20,745 nt of DNA from a virus, in IMG/VR virus record IMGVR_UViG_3300035034_001010, positions 1 through 20,745 of that record; one strand, given 5' to 3'. The translations under genes were made by a program, and so were the position numbers. Under the pieces are notes generated by a model, which was given only the letters and a program-made list of their open reading frames with translations, had not been told where the DNA came from and ran no database searches. Positions 1 through 6,381 of this stretch are shown here, piece after piece; within the stretch, counting starts at the first letter, position 1; every line of letters begins with the position of its first letter.

Positions 1-2
1 CG

Positions 3-143
3 GTATATGAAGATGGTCTATTGTGTCGTGATGGCGATTCAGAGCGTTATACAGTGGTGTTTGATGGGTTCAATTACAAGATAGTTTTTGCATCAGCTCC
101 AGCCAGTGTAGATATATGTGTTTTTACAACAAGGACCAAATAA
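3..143 (+). CDS. 3' end of an unidentified protein (partial, 46 residues visible)
   Basis: The frame beginning at base 3 is open to the TAA at 141-143 and enters from outside the window. The visible C-terminus is beta-rich in appearance (alternating hydrophobic residues around DGFNYKIVFASAP) and ends FTTRTK. The other two forward frames close quickly. It is followed after 14 nt by the next gene, which has an AGGA ribosome site just before its ATG, so the two are probably co-transcribed. A structural or fibre-type protein is possible from the beta pattern, but nothing here identifies the family. Confidence 0.55.
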   Translation, partial: VYEDGLLCRDGDSERYTVVFDGFNYKIVFASAPASVDICVFTTRTK

Positions 144-157
144 ACTAGGATAAAATA

Positions 158-886
158 ATGACTAATGAGACAGTATATAATAACTTAGGAACCCCACAAA
201 CATCTTTTATTGATTTGATGGGGAGTATTACATTTACAGAACCACAAATCAGTAAAAGAATGAGGGCGTATGAGATCAGAGTGTTTTCTTCACGGGACCA
301 AGAAATAATGAATAGAGTAACTACAGGTCTTTCTCTTGATATGAAACCTGCTTCTCCTGACGAATTGGCCCTTGTTGGTTGGTTCGGAATGTTTATGGAA
401 GAAATGATTGCTTATGGTATTCAAGTTCGTGCTGATAACGATTTACTGAAAAGAACCTTAAACTATGAAAAGGCTTTAGAGAGATTGGAAATGTATATAC
501 TTAGTGAGGGTGTTCCTGAATTTAGTTATGAACAAGAAACAGGGGAATATACAGAAGAGATTACAGGCTACTCAGAGGGTACTAAATTCAGTCACTACGA
601 TGAAAATCTAGAACCCATATATGAGACTGTACAGATTCCAATCATTGAATATACACCTATTATGGAGACAATCACAGTACCAGCAATTGAACCATTAGAA
701 TTGACTATAACTGCAAATGTAACTGATGAAAATGATATTACAACTGAAGAGGTAATTCCAAATCCAATTGTAACAAAAGATTTAGAAGAACGGATTGATG
801 CTCAGTTGGTTGTTGATGGTGCTGAAGAGGATGTTTTAGAATTAGTACTATTACGAAAACAGAAAGATATAAATGAGGAAGGATAA
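158..886 (+). CDS. unknown 242-aa protein with repetitive acidic C-terminal half
   Basis: I do not recognise a family. An AGGA motif about 7 nt before the ATG supports the start. Residues about 15-115 look globular and helical (SFIDLMGSITFTEPQIS, then DELALVGWFGMFMEEMIAYG and a helix around EKALERLEMYIL). Residues about 120-210 are acidic, rich in Glu, Ile, Thr and Pro, with repeated patterns of the type 'IPIIEYTPIMETITVPAIEP', suggesting an extended beta or linker region. A final charged helix ends RKQKDINEEG. There is no signal peptide or membrane segment. The position behind a beta-rich partial protein would suit a virion-associated or tail-fibre accessory role, but that is inference from context only. 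Confidence 0.75.
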   Translation: MTNETVYNNLGTPQTSFIDLMGSITFTEPQISKRMRAYEIRVFSSRDQEIMNRVTTGLSLDMKPASPDELALVGWFGMFMEEMIAYGIQVRADNDLLKRTLNYEKALERLEMYILSEGVPEFSYEQETGEYTEEITGYSEGTKFSHYDENLEPIYETVQIPIIEYTPIMETITVPAIEPLELTITANVTDENDITTEEVIPNPIVTKDLEERIDAQLVVDGAEEDVLELVLLRKQKDINEEG

Positions 887-1009
887 AACGGATAACAGAA
901 TGTCTGAATTTAATCTGGAAACTACAAACCATAAATAATAGAGATTACTAAATGAGAATACAGTTCGACTTACTGCTAAACCCAAAAAAAGGAATAACGG
1001 AAATAAAAA
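887..1009 (+). other. 123-nt gap with two possible micro-ORFs and a CATAAATA box
   Basis: This spacer holds a 12-codon frame (ATG at 900, stop 936-938) and a 21-codon frame (ATG at 952, stop 1015-1017, product beginning MRIQFDLLLNPKKG). The second overlaps the start of the following gene by 8 nt. Neither has a good ribosome site, and neither can be called a gene from sequence alone. The second could be a translational leader for the operon that follows. Confidence 0.3.
930..937 (+). promoter_or_regulatory. candidate late promoter (CATAAATA variant)
   Basis: CATAAATA differs by one base from the T4 late -10 octamer TATAAATA. It lies 72 nt upstream of the ATG at 1010, in the right orientation to drive the three-gene membrane/lysozyme operon. 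The same variant precedes the gp48 and homing-endonuclease/gp5 units. In AT-rich DNA such an octamer arises by chance, so position is the only support. Confidence 0.35.
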
Positions 1010-1486
1010 ATGATTGATACAAGCAACAATACTAACAATGAAGATGGATACGGTCAGGATTATATTCTATCACCACAATCAAGACTATCTATATTAGAAA
1101 AGAGATATGGAGTGGTAGAAGAGCATACAATCACCGTAAGTAAACTATCATCTAAAGTTTCTGTGCTTCTCACTTTAATGTCATTCGCTGTTTTTATAGT
1201 ATCAGGAGCGGCTGTATATTCATTCACTGGTCTTGATAGTTTCAAAGATTCATATAATGATGATAGAGTGGAAATGCATCGTATTATGAATAAGACACAA
1301 AACGATAACAGAGAAGTTATTACATATGCTATAAAGGCACTAGAAGAGGGGGTGTCTAAAAAAATGAAAGAGCATGAGATTAGTATGGATATTCGTATTG
1401 ATGACATTGAAGATAATATGGATGATAGAATGGATAGCATACAAACTCAATATAACAGTTTAAAAGATAAAATAAAAGAGAACTAA
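1010..1486 (+). CDS. single-pass membrane protein with C-terminal coiled coil
   Basis: The 158-aa product has a polar N-terminus (residues 1-48), one strongly hydrophobic segment at about 50-73 (SVLLTLMSFAVFIVSGAAVY) and a charged, helical C-terminal domain, about 80-158. That domain is dense in Asp, Glu, Lys, Met and Ile with heptad-like spacing, as expected for a coiled coil. There is no signal-peptidase site, so it is probably an integral membrane protein. Its TAA shares one base with the ATG of the next gene (TAATG), implying translational coupling to the PAS protein. Holin-like or spanin-like function is possible given the lysozyme-fold protein two genes downstream. It could equally be a partner of the PAS protein. 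No family was recognised. Confidence 0.8.
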   Translation: MIDTSNNTNNEDGYGQDYILSPQSRLSILEKRYGVVEEHTITVSKLSSKVSVLLTLMSFAVFIVSGAAVYSFTGLDSFKDSYNDDRVEMHRIMNKTQNDNREVITYAIKALEEGVSKKMKEHEISMDIRIDDIEDNMDDRMDSIQTQYNSLKDKIKEN

Positions 1487-2466
1487 TGGACATATTAACT
1501 CTACTTACGGGTATTTGTCTAATTATATTATGTATAACAACAGTTGAAGCGGTGCTATGGTCATATGCTGTTTTCAATCACTGTAGATGGGCAATACTTC
1601 ATAACATACCAGATAGAAGAAGTGTATCATACGAAGCCTTATCAATATTTTCAGGGTGTACTGGATTATTTTGTTTTATTACTTGGTTGGGGTTTTGTTT
1701 CATAGCATCAGGGGCAGTATCACATTTAACATTCCTTATAATATATTTCGTTACTTTATTTGGTACTCATATAATAATGTGTCATTGCTGGCATCTTGTG
1801 TCTGCCTATATAAACATTCCTTTAGAGTTCGTTCCTTATATGAGTAGATTCTTTATTATAATATCTAATAAAGTATTCAGTAGTGGATATAGGGTCAATT
1901 CTATACCAATGCCTTCATGGGAAGAATTCTATAGTAAAGCTAAAGAACACAAATCTCTAATACTTAACTTTATAGATTCATGTCCTGATATGTTTTGGAC
2001 AAAGGATATTGATGGTAAATATACATATATAAACAAGTCAACATCTAAACATCTCCTATTAACAAAAGTAGAAGATGCAATTAATAAAGATTCGAAAGAA
2101 ATAGCGATAGAGTTAAGAGAAAGAGGATTGGAATATACTATAGCAGACAATTGTATAAGTACAGATAAGTTTACAATTATCAGAGGAAAACCAACTCTAT
2201 TTTATGAACACGGAAGAGTAGGTGATGATATGTTGGCTCTTCGTGTAATGAAAGCTCCTATATATAACAAAAATTTAAACATAATAGGAATTATAGGAGT
2301 AGGTAAAGATATAACCCATCACATAAAGGCATATGATAAAATTGAAAAACTTTTTAATGATGGTAACTATGAAGAGGCCAAGAGTGTGTTTCTTGCATAT
2401 AAACAGAAGTTCGAATCAATGAGAGATGTAAAAGATCCAGATTCATTACTTAGAGGATTGCGCTAA
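1486..2466 (+). CDS. three-pass membrane protein with a cytoplasmic PAS domain
   Basis: The 326-aa product has hydrophobic segments at about residues 3-30, 51-75 and 79-104, then a soluble region. Residues about 157-277 read as a PAS domain: a helix LILNFIDSCPDMFWTKDIDG, the typical 'D-x-x-G-x-Y-x-Y-I-N' strand pair (DIDGKYTYIN), and a terminal GIIGVGKDITHHI that matches the PAC-type 'g-v-x-x-D-I-T' ending. A helix of about 45 residues follows. No histidine-kinase, GGDEF, HTH or other output domain is present. PAS domains bind small ligands or cofactors and signal redox, light, oxygen or metabolites. The ligand here cannot be predicted. The gene is coupled at both ends by TAATG overlaps, upstream to the coiled-coil membrane protein and downstream to a lysozyme-fold protein. 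Membrane-anchored PAS proteins are unusual in phages. Confidence 0.8.
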   Translation: MDILTLLTGICLIILCITTVEAVLWSYAVFNHCRWAILHNIPDRRSVSYEALSIFSGCTGLFCFITWLGFCFIASGAVSHLTFLIIYFVTLFGTHIIMCHCWHLVSAYINIPLEFVPYMSRFFIIISNKVFSSGYRVNSIPMPSWEEFYSKAKEHKSLILNFIDSCPDMFWTKDIDGKYTYINKSTSKHLLLTKVEDAINKDSKEIAIELRERGLEYTIADNCISTDKFTIIRGKPTLFYEHGRVGDDMLALRVMKAPIYNKNLNIIGIIGVGKDITHHIKAYDKIEKLFNDGNYEEAKSVFLAYKQKFESMRDVKDPDSLLRGLR

Positions 2467-2969
2467 TGGACGATATAAGAGGTATAAGCAAAAGAATCTA
2501 TATATTAGTTTCTATACATGCTGTTAGATTGCAAATTGATCCTGATATTGCATACATGAATGCTCTACGGTTTGCTCATATTATAGGAATATTTGAGAAT
2601 AACGGTAAACTCCATGGTAATAATATTCCTCAAAGCGGAAAAGGCCAAAGTTCTGCTAAGGGTCTTTATCAATATCTAACTGATAGTGTTACTACTGCAA
2701 AGAATCGATTAAGCAAATATATAAAATTTATATTTTCAGATGATCCTAATGAAATGAGTTGGGAAGAACAAACTTTATTACTATTAGGAGACTTGTTAGA
2801 AAAAAGGGGAAGTGATAGATATATGAAAGTTATATTGAGCAATCCGACTCTATCTGTGTTGGATACTATAGAAGAGGCTTATTATGTTCTTCATCATACT
2901 GCTCCAGATACAGCAACTAAGAATATGGTAAGACGGAAACTAAAGGAAATAAAAGAACTCATAGCATAA
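2466..2969 (+). CDS. lysozyme/lytic-transglycosylase-like protein
   Basis: Residues 35-85 follow the goose-lysozyme/SLT pattern. A helix ends in Glu44 (AHIIGIFENNGKL), the likely catalytic acid, then comes a polar loop and a 'S-S-A-K-G-L-Y-Q-Y-L-T-D-S-V-T-T-A' segment (about 62-77), equivalent to the 'G-A-x-G-L-x-Q-x-x-x-x-T' stretch of transglycosylases. The remaining residues to 167 are helical and end in a basic segment. No signal peptide is seen, so export would need a holin or virion delivery. The start overlaps the PAS gene stop (TAATG), with AGAGGA upstream. The protein would cut the glycan strands of peptidoglycan. The fold call rests on motif pattern, not a computed alignment. Virion-associated lysozyme is an alternative to a lysis role. 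Confidence 0.6.
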   Translation: MDDIRGISKRIYILVSIHAVRLQIDPDIAYMNALRFAHIIGIFENNGKLHGNNIPQSGKGQSSAKGLYQYLTDSVTTAKNRLSKYIKFIFSDDPNEMSWEEQTLLLLGDLLEKRGSDRYMKVILSNPTLSVLDTIEEAYYVLHHTAPDTATKNMVRRKLKEIKELIA

Positions 2970-2980
2970 GAAAAGAAAAT

Positions 2981-3187
2981 ATGAAGATAGTAGAATCCAC
3001 AAGAAAAATAATAAATGATGCAGTGAGAATTGCCGAAACAGCCATAGAAGAGGTAGATGATCATTGTACTCTATTTTGGGATGTGTGGAGAGATATAGAT
3101 ATTTCAGGATGTTGTATAGTCCATGATGAGATGTATGAAGATCCCAACTATTCTAGAATGGAATGTGATTTACTACTGAGAGACTGA
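2981..3187 (+). CDS. small acidic unknown protein (68 aa)
   Basis: The ORF begins 11 nt after the lysozyme-like gene and continues its transcription unit. The product is acidic, with an N-terminal amphipathic helix (residues 1-27) and a C-terminal region containing HCTLFWDVWRDID and a paired-Cys segment (SGCCIVHDE). No family was recognised. The ribosome site is weak (AAGAAAAG). Spacing and strand consistency support it being real. Confidence 0.55.
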   Translation: MKIVESTRKIINDAVRIAETAIEEVDDHCTLFWDVWRDIDISGCCIVHDEMYEDPNYSRMECDLLLRD

Positions 3188-3196
3188 GTAAATGAC

Positions 3197-3418
3197 ATGA
3201 CCAACAGTTCGGTTGGTGACTTGATGTTTTTTGGTGTGAGATCTTTTGGATGGGTATTCTGGTACTGGCATAGGATAAAGCAAAAGATTGGTAGGGGTGG
3301 TACTATGAATTTATGTGATAAAATATACAGTAAAGTAATAACAAAGACCATAAAAAACATGGATTGGTATAAATATGAGGTTAGAAAAAGAGAAGAAATG
3401 GAAAGAGAACGCCAATGA
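3197..3418 (+). CDS. small ORF; probable start at 3305
   Basis: The open frame is 73 codons, but the ATG at 3197 has no clear ribosome site. An internal ATG at 3305 is preceded by AGGGG with 7-nt spacing and would give a 37-aa basic, helical peptide beginning MNLCDKIYSK. The N-terminal part of the long form is aromatic-rich (FGWVFWYWHR) and might be membrane-active if it is made. No family was recognised, and it may be only partly real. Confidence 0.35.
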   Translation: MTNSSVGDLMFFGVRSFGWVFWYWHRIKQKIGRGGTMNLCDKIYSKVITKTIKNMDWYKYEVRKREEMERERQ

Positions 3419-3563
3419 TACACCTGACACTATCAGAGAACACATCAATCTTCAACCAAATCATAATAGATATGGACCCCATGCAAAGGATACTGACCAA
3501 ATAATAATTCCAGTATCTTCTATCTTTCGCTGGATAGTAAGGTGGTTTAAAAATAAAAGATAA
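3375..3563 (+). CDS. small basic ORF (62 aa), doubtful
   Basis: It overlaps the previous frame by 44 nt and has no obvious ribosome site. The product is polar and ends in a basic amphipathic stretch (SIFRWIVRWFKNKR) that could touch membranes. It lies on the coding strand before a late promoter. It is listed because nothing else explains 3420-3563, but it may be spurious. Confidence 0.3.
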   Translation: MRLEKEKKWKENANDTPDTIREHINLQPNHNRYGPHAKDTDQIIIPVSSIFRWIVRWFKNKR

Positions 3564-3582
3564 CTACCATAATACCAGTATA

Positions 3583-3590
3583 TATAAATA
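3583..3590 (+). promoter_or_regulatory. T4-type late promoter (TATAAATA)
   Basis: A perfect TATAAATA octamer lies in an intergenic stretch 68 nt upstream of the ATG at 3659, in the correct orientation. That gene has a strong ribosome site and is closed by an intrinsic terminator, giving a complete single-gene late unit. gp33, encoded in this window, is the co-activator such promoters need. Confidence 0.6.
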
Positions 3591-3658
3591 AAGATATAGA
3601 ACAGATCAATGGTTGATATGAGTCTATACAAAACAAATTTCAAAGAAAGGAGAAAGTT

Positions 3659-3904
3659 ATGTTATCGGGAATTAAACAAAAAGCGGTCATGTTTGCTATT
3701 GGATTCGTCATTGAAAAATTAGATGAGGAAACAATCAAGCTATTTCTGGATTTTGGGTTAGATTTACTGGAAAATGCTGTAGAGTCATCTGAGAACAAAA
3801 TAGATGATCAGTTGGTACTCCCTGTCTGTAAAATCATAAGGGATTCTCTCAAGATCGAAGATAATGATGATCCTAAAGAATTACCAGCACCAGAAGTTAA
3901 ATAG
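3659..3904 (+). CDS. 81-aa unknown late protein
   Basis: AAAGGAG with 7-nt spacing precedes the ATG. The product starts with a moderately hydrophobic amphipathic region (MLSGIKQKAVMFAIGFVIEK), followed by an acidic helical segment (residues 21-70) and a Pro/Glu-rich tail. The N-terminus is not long or hydrophobic enough to be a confident transmembrane segment. It sits alone between a late promoter and a terminator, immediately before the M15 endolysin, so a lysis-related role is possible but unproven. No named family was recognised. Confidence 0.75.
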   Translation: MLSGIKQKAVMFAIGFVIEKLDEETIKLFLDFGLDLLENAVESSENKIDDQLVLPVCKIIRDSLKIEDNDDPKELPAPEVK

Positions 3905-3922
3905 AAGCATTATGTTTGATAC

Positions 3923-3960
3923 AAAGGCCCGTTACATTCATTTGTAATGGGCCTTTTCAT
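3923..3960 (+). terminator. intrinsic terminator
   Basis: AAAGGCCCGTTACA (3923-3936) pairs with TGTAATGGGCCTTTT (3943-3957) around a 6-nt loop, with one G-T pair, followed by a T-rich tail (TTTTCATTT). It lies 18 nt after the stop of the 81-aa gene. Confidence 0.85.
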
Positions 3961-3988
3961 TTAGCACCATAACAAAGAGAGAATAATC

Positions 3989-4393
3989 ATGCCCCAATTC
4001 GGAAAGAGATCTAGAGAAAAATTAGAAACTTGTGATCCCAGACTCCAAGAAATTTTTGAAGAAGTAGTGAAAACATGGGATTGTATAATATTATGTGGCC
4101 ATAGGGATGAGATAACACAAAACAAAGCCTTCAAGGACAAGAAGAGTAAACTGAAATTCCCAGATTCCAAACATAATACATTACCAGCAAAAGCGATTGA
4201 TGTTGCTCCTTATTATGCTAATGTTGGTGTGGATTGGGATGATCTCGGAGGTTTCTATATGTTTGCAGGGTATGCCATTAGAATTGCTGAAGAAAAGGGC
4301 TATAAAATTAGGTTTGGAGGAGATTGGGATGGAGACAAACAAACTACTGACCAAAAATTCAATGACCTTCCTCATTTTGAATTAATCGAATAA
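3989..4393 (+). CDS. M15-family L-Ala-D-Glu endopeptidase-type endolysin
   Basis: The 134-aa product carries the zinc-peptidase signature of VanY/T5-endolysin-type M15 enzymes: S60-K-H62 followed by A69-I-D71 (SKHNTLPAKAIDVAPY), then a GGDWDGD segment (110-116) and D126-L-P-H129-F-E. His62, Asp71 and His129 would bind zinc, and Asp126 would be the catalytic acid/base. Such enzymes cut the peptide stems of peptidoglycan. The length is typical of single-domain endolysins (T5 endolysin is 137 aa). No signal peptide is present, so a holin would be needed for access. It starts 31 nt after a terminator with no promoter seen in the gap, so expression may depend on read-through or an unrecognised promoter. 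Confidence 0.88.
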   Translation: MPQFGKRSREKLETCDPRLQEIFEEVVKTWDCIILCGHRDEITQNKAFKDKKSKLKFPDSKHNTLPAKAIDVAPYYANVGVDWDDLGGFYMFAGYAIRIAEEKGYKIRFGGDWDGDKQTTDQKFNDLPHFELIE

Positions 4394-4398
4394 ACCTC

Positions 4399-4427
4399 TT
4401 GACAAACCGCTCTTGGTAAATTATAAT
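4399..4427 (+). promoter_or_regulatory. consensus sigma-70 promoter
   Basis: TTGACA (4399-4404), a 17-nt spacer and TATAAT (4422-4427) form an exact match to the sigma-70 consensus. It lies just after the M15 gene and before the SleB-type hydrolase, whose ribosome site is at 4461. It excludes the upstream ATG at 4413 as the start used by this transcript. It is likely a strong promoter recognised by unmodified host polymerase, that is, an early one. Confidence 0.85.
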
Positions 4428-4472
4428 AAATGCTCGCAATATGAAGTTATAACCTCTATCAGGAGCTATATC

Positions 4473-4958
4473 ATGAACAAAAAACTTATTGACGTAATCA
4501 TTCTTATTGCTATCATCGGCTTTATCCTTCTGTGGTTCGCCCCTCGTGGAAATGCCATAACCGAAGCCGAAGATGACTTTGCCAGGAGTGAAACCTATTG
4601 GCTCACATTAAATATCTACCATGAAGCTCGTGGAGAACACCCATTCGGTATGCTTATGGTGGCTCTTGTTACTTTGGACCGACAAGATGATGGTCGATGG
4701 GGTGATACTATTAAGGAAGTTGTTACAGCTCCTGCTCAATTCTCTTGGTACTCTGATGGTAAATCTGATATACCCACAGATGAGGAATCATGGGAACTTT
4801 CAAAAAAGGTTGCTTTATTCGCTCAGATGACTTATAGTTCTTTTGGAGATCACTTTAATGTCACTCACTACCATGCCTTATCAGTTAGTCCATATTGGAA
4901 GGACGAATTAGAAAGGGCTTTGGTTTTTGGAAATCATGTATTTTATAGAGAGGGTTAA
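4473..4958 (+). CDS. SleB/CwlJ-type cell-wall hydrolase with N-terminal membrane anchor
   Basis: The start at 4473 is chosen because AGGAG lies 7 nt upstream. The frame extends to an ATG at 4413, but that lies inside the promoter. The 161-aa product has a hydrophobic segment at residues 6-24 (IDVIILIAIIGFILLWF), acting as signal-anchor or SAR-like segment. The hydrolase domain follows: NIYHEARGE (catalytic Glu51), GMLMVALVTLDRQ, a PAQFSWY segment, THYHAL and a terminal GNHVFY, all characteristic of the Hydrolase_2 (SleB/CwlJ) family of lytic transglycosylases/amidases. The anchor would place the enzyme in the periplasm without a holin. It is the first gene of a unit that continues into gp33, gp59 and gp32, an odd company for a lysis enzyme. 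Confidence 0.87.
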   Translation: MNKKLIDVIILIAIIGFILLWFAPRGNAITEAEDDFARSETYWLTLNIYHEARGEHPFGMLMVALVTLDRQDDGRWGDTIKEVVTAPAQFSWYSDGKSDIPTDEESWELSKKVALFAQMTYSSFGDHFNVTHYHALSVSPYWKDELERALVFGNHVFYREG

Positions 4959-4962
4959 TAAT

Positions 4963-5223
4963 ATGAAAGCTACAGTAAGAGATTTAAAAAGATGTGAAAC
5001 GTTCCTTTCTGAAAGAGGATGGGTATATGACGAAACCGCCTGTGGAGATGGTGGATGGATTAATGGTGATCTACTGGTCTTTGAAATCGACTTTGATGAT
5101 GAATGTATGGTGGCTGTTGGTGGTGAAGGTGAAGTTGCTTATATACCCATTAACTACTATGCTCTTGTGGGGTTTCTTATTGAACATCGTCAAATCGATA
5201 ATGACTATGAACTATTGAGGTAA
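4963..5223 (+). CDS. unknown 86-aa acidic protein
   Basis: The frame is open from 4927, but GAGAGGG upstream of the ATG at 4963 marks the better start, 5 nt after the SleB gene stop. The product (MKATVRDLKRCETFLSERGW onward) is acidic and looks like a small alpha/beta domain with a GDGGWINGDLLVFEIDFDDE core. No family was recognised. Tight spacing shows co-transcription with the hydrolase and gp33. Confidence 0.7.
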   Translation: MKATVRDLKRCETFLSERGWVYDETACGDGGWINGDLLVFEIDFDDECMVAVGGEGEVAYIPINYYALVGFLIEHRQIDNDYELLR

Positions 5224-5229
5224 TATATT

Positions 5230-5403
5230 ATGGAAAAAGAAACTATATTTAAAGAAACTACACGACTAATTTATTCATCACTCAACAGCAACTTTCACTT
5301 TGAGAACCTTGATATACCGACTAGGGTATGGATTAAGCGTATGTGTGATGTGGTTGATGATCGTATGAATAAACTTGAAGCCAAACTAAAGGATAAAGAA
5401 TGA
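5230..5403 (+). CDS. unknown 57-aa helical protein upstream of gp33
   Basis: ATG at 5230 opens a 57-codon frame ending TGA at 5401-5403, overlapping the gp33 start by four bases (ATGA). The product starts MEKETIFKETTRLIYSSLNS and ends in a charged helix (DRMNKLEAKLKDKE). It lies 6 nt after the preceding stop, and the ATGA overlap argues that it is translated. No family was recognised. In T4 this place holds dsbA, but I see no resemblance. Confidence 0.65.
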   Translation: MEKETIFKETTRLIYSSLNSNFHFENLDIPTRVWIKRMCDVVDDRMNKLEAKLKDKE

Positions 5404-5615
5404 TTCTAACCAAAAAAGACTTCTGCTTACATGTTGAAGAAGAGTATAGCAACAACCAAATGACAATGATTGACACTGTACTTGCTTCATGTGAAAAGTA
5501 TAATATTGATCCTGAATTAGTGGAGCCTCTTATAAATCGCTCTCTTAAAGAAAAAATGGAAGTAGAATTCATTGATCTCAACTACATTAAATCAGAGTCA
5601 AATACAATAATTTAA
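5400..5615 (+). CDS. 33: late-transcription co-activator gp33
   Basis: The 71-aa product matches the compact gp33 pattern of distant T4 relatives: an N-terminal KKDFCLHVEEE helix, MTMIDTVLASCEKYNIDPE, and the diagnostic LINRSLKEKMEVEFIDLNYI core. gp33 binds the beta-flap of host RNA polymerase and, through a C-terminal hydrophobic motif, the sliding clamp, coupling late transcription to replication. It is shorter than T4 gp33 (112 aa) but like the small forms of marine T4-like phages. The order gp33-gp59-gp32 is that of T4, supporting the call. The ATGA overlap couples it to the 57-aa gene. TATAAATA octamers elsewhere in the window are its expected targets. Confidence 0.75.
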   Translation: MILTKKDFCLHVEEEYSNNQMTMIDTVLASCEKYNIDPELVEPLINRSLKEKMEVEFIDLNYIKSESNTII

Positions 5616-5619
5616 AGTT

Positions 5620-5748
5620 ATTGCCATTACTACTCATAACTGGTGTAGAGTTAACAAACACATCTGACTGTGACGGTTCGAGTCCGTAGAAGTAAACAAG
5701 GTTAATTGAAGTTGGATGATATATAGGTTCGATTCCTATAATGGCAAT
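5620..5748 (+). tRNA. composite tRNA-like locus (probable tRNA pseudogene or nested tRNA)
   Basis: No ORF spans 5616-5762. TGCCATT (5622-5628) pairs perfectly with AATGGCA (5740-5746), and the helix extends to 10 bp (5620-5629/5739-5748). Just inside it is a perfect T-arm (ATAGG-TTCGATT-CCTAT, 5723-5739). A D-arm-like ACTC...GAGT (5632-5635/5648-5651) has GG and A in the expected loop places. A Phe-like anticodon loop TTGAAGT (5706-5712) has U33 and anticodon GAA, but its stem has one mismatch and two G-U pairs. These parts would make a tRNA-Phe interrupted by about 48 nt between D-arm and anticodon arm. The extra DNA contains a second T-arm (ACGG-TTCGAGT-CCGT, 5674-5688) followed by GAAGTAA, which pairs 6/7 with TTACTAC (5627-5633). 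No CCA is encoded. Function is doubtful. Confidence 0.45.
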
Positions 5749-5762
5749 ATCTGGGGGTGATC

Positions 5763-6353
5763 ATGAAAATAGTCAGTGGATATTTTGTATACAGGGCTTA
5801 CACTTCATACAAGGCGCATTTTTCTGCTTCTAATACAGATATAAGTAAGTATGGATTCAGACTGTTCAAACCTTCTTATGATACTTTTCTATGTACTAAA
5901 GGAAAGCAGTTCTATGACAAGATAGCCAAACGACTACAGACTGAAGTGGGTGTAACGAATCTATTCATAACAGCCTTCCTTGAAGATCCTGATTTGTGGA
6001 TTGGTGCCATCTGTGGTGAACTATCTACTTATATTGAGAAGATGGTGATCAGGGATGGAAGACTGGCTAATATGCCCTACGTATTCGCTAAAGATGCTAC
6101 TACTCTTTTACGAAGTGGGATGAAGTTCAATGATGATATGGCTGAATTTTGCTTTGATGCATTGATGTCATCTAGTATTGAACTGGAGAGCTTTATCATC
6201 CTGAAAAAAATGTTTAATCTCAGACTTGACAACAATACAACCCATGATTACCTTTACAGTTCTAAGTACATAAAGTACGAGTTTCTTTTAAAAGTGGGTT
6301 TGGAGAAATACAAAACAATACTAGAGGAGGCCGTTATGCAAAACAGGGACTAA
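5763..6353 (+). CDS. 59: helicase-loading protein gp59
   Basis: ATG at 5763 is chosen over the GTG at 5757 because GGGGGTG lies directly upstream. The 196-aa product follows T4 gp59 (217 aa) along its length: VYRAYTSYKAHF near the start, a KGKQFYDKIAKRLQ helix, the NLFITAFLEDPDLWIGAI segment matching gp59 'IFISNLVANQDAWIG', SSIELESFIILKKMFNL matching 'SNIISFETFILLDSFLN', and the end LKVGLEKYKTIL. gp59 binds gp32-coated single strands and forks and loads the gp41 helicase for recombination-dependent replication. Its place just before gp32 is the T4 order. It is wholly helical, with no catalytic motif expected. Confidence 0.88.
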   Translation: MKIVSGYFVYRAYTSYKAHFSASNTDISKYGFRLFKPSYDTFLCTKGKQFYDKIAKRLQTEVGVTNLFITAFLEDPDLWIGAICGELSTYIEKMVIRDGRLANMPYVFAKDATTLLRSGMKFNDDMAEFCFDALMSSSIELESFIILKKMFNLRLDNNTTHDYLYSSKYIKYEFLLKVGLEKYKTILEEAVMQNRD

Positions 6354-6381
6354 AAAGCGTCCTACAGTAATAAACAAGTGA

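Noticed and set aside
3368-3375. TATAAATA just before the ATG at 3375
   Set aside because: Transcription would start downstream of that ATG, and the next gene already has a better placed promoter at 3583.
4413-4472. Longer N-terminus for the SleB-type hydrolase
   Set aside because: The ATG at 4413 lies within the promoter spacer and lacks a ribosome site; the ATG at 4473 has AGGAG and places the membrane anchor at the N-terminus.
5653-5700. Small catalytic intron in the tRNA-like locus
   Set aside because: At about 48 nt it is far too short for a group I or II intron, and it lies between the D-arm and anticodon arm, not in the anticodon loop.
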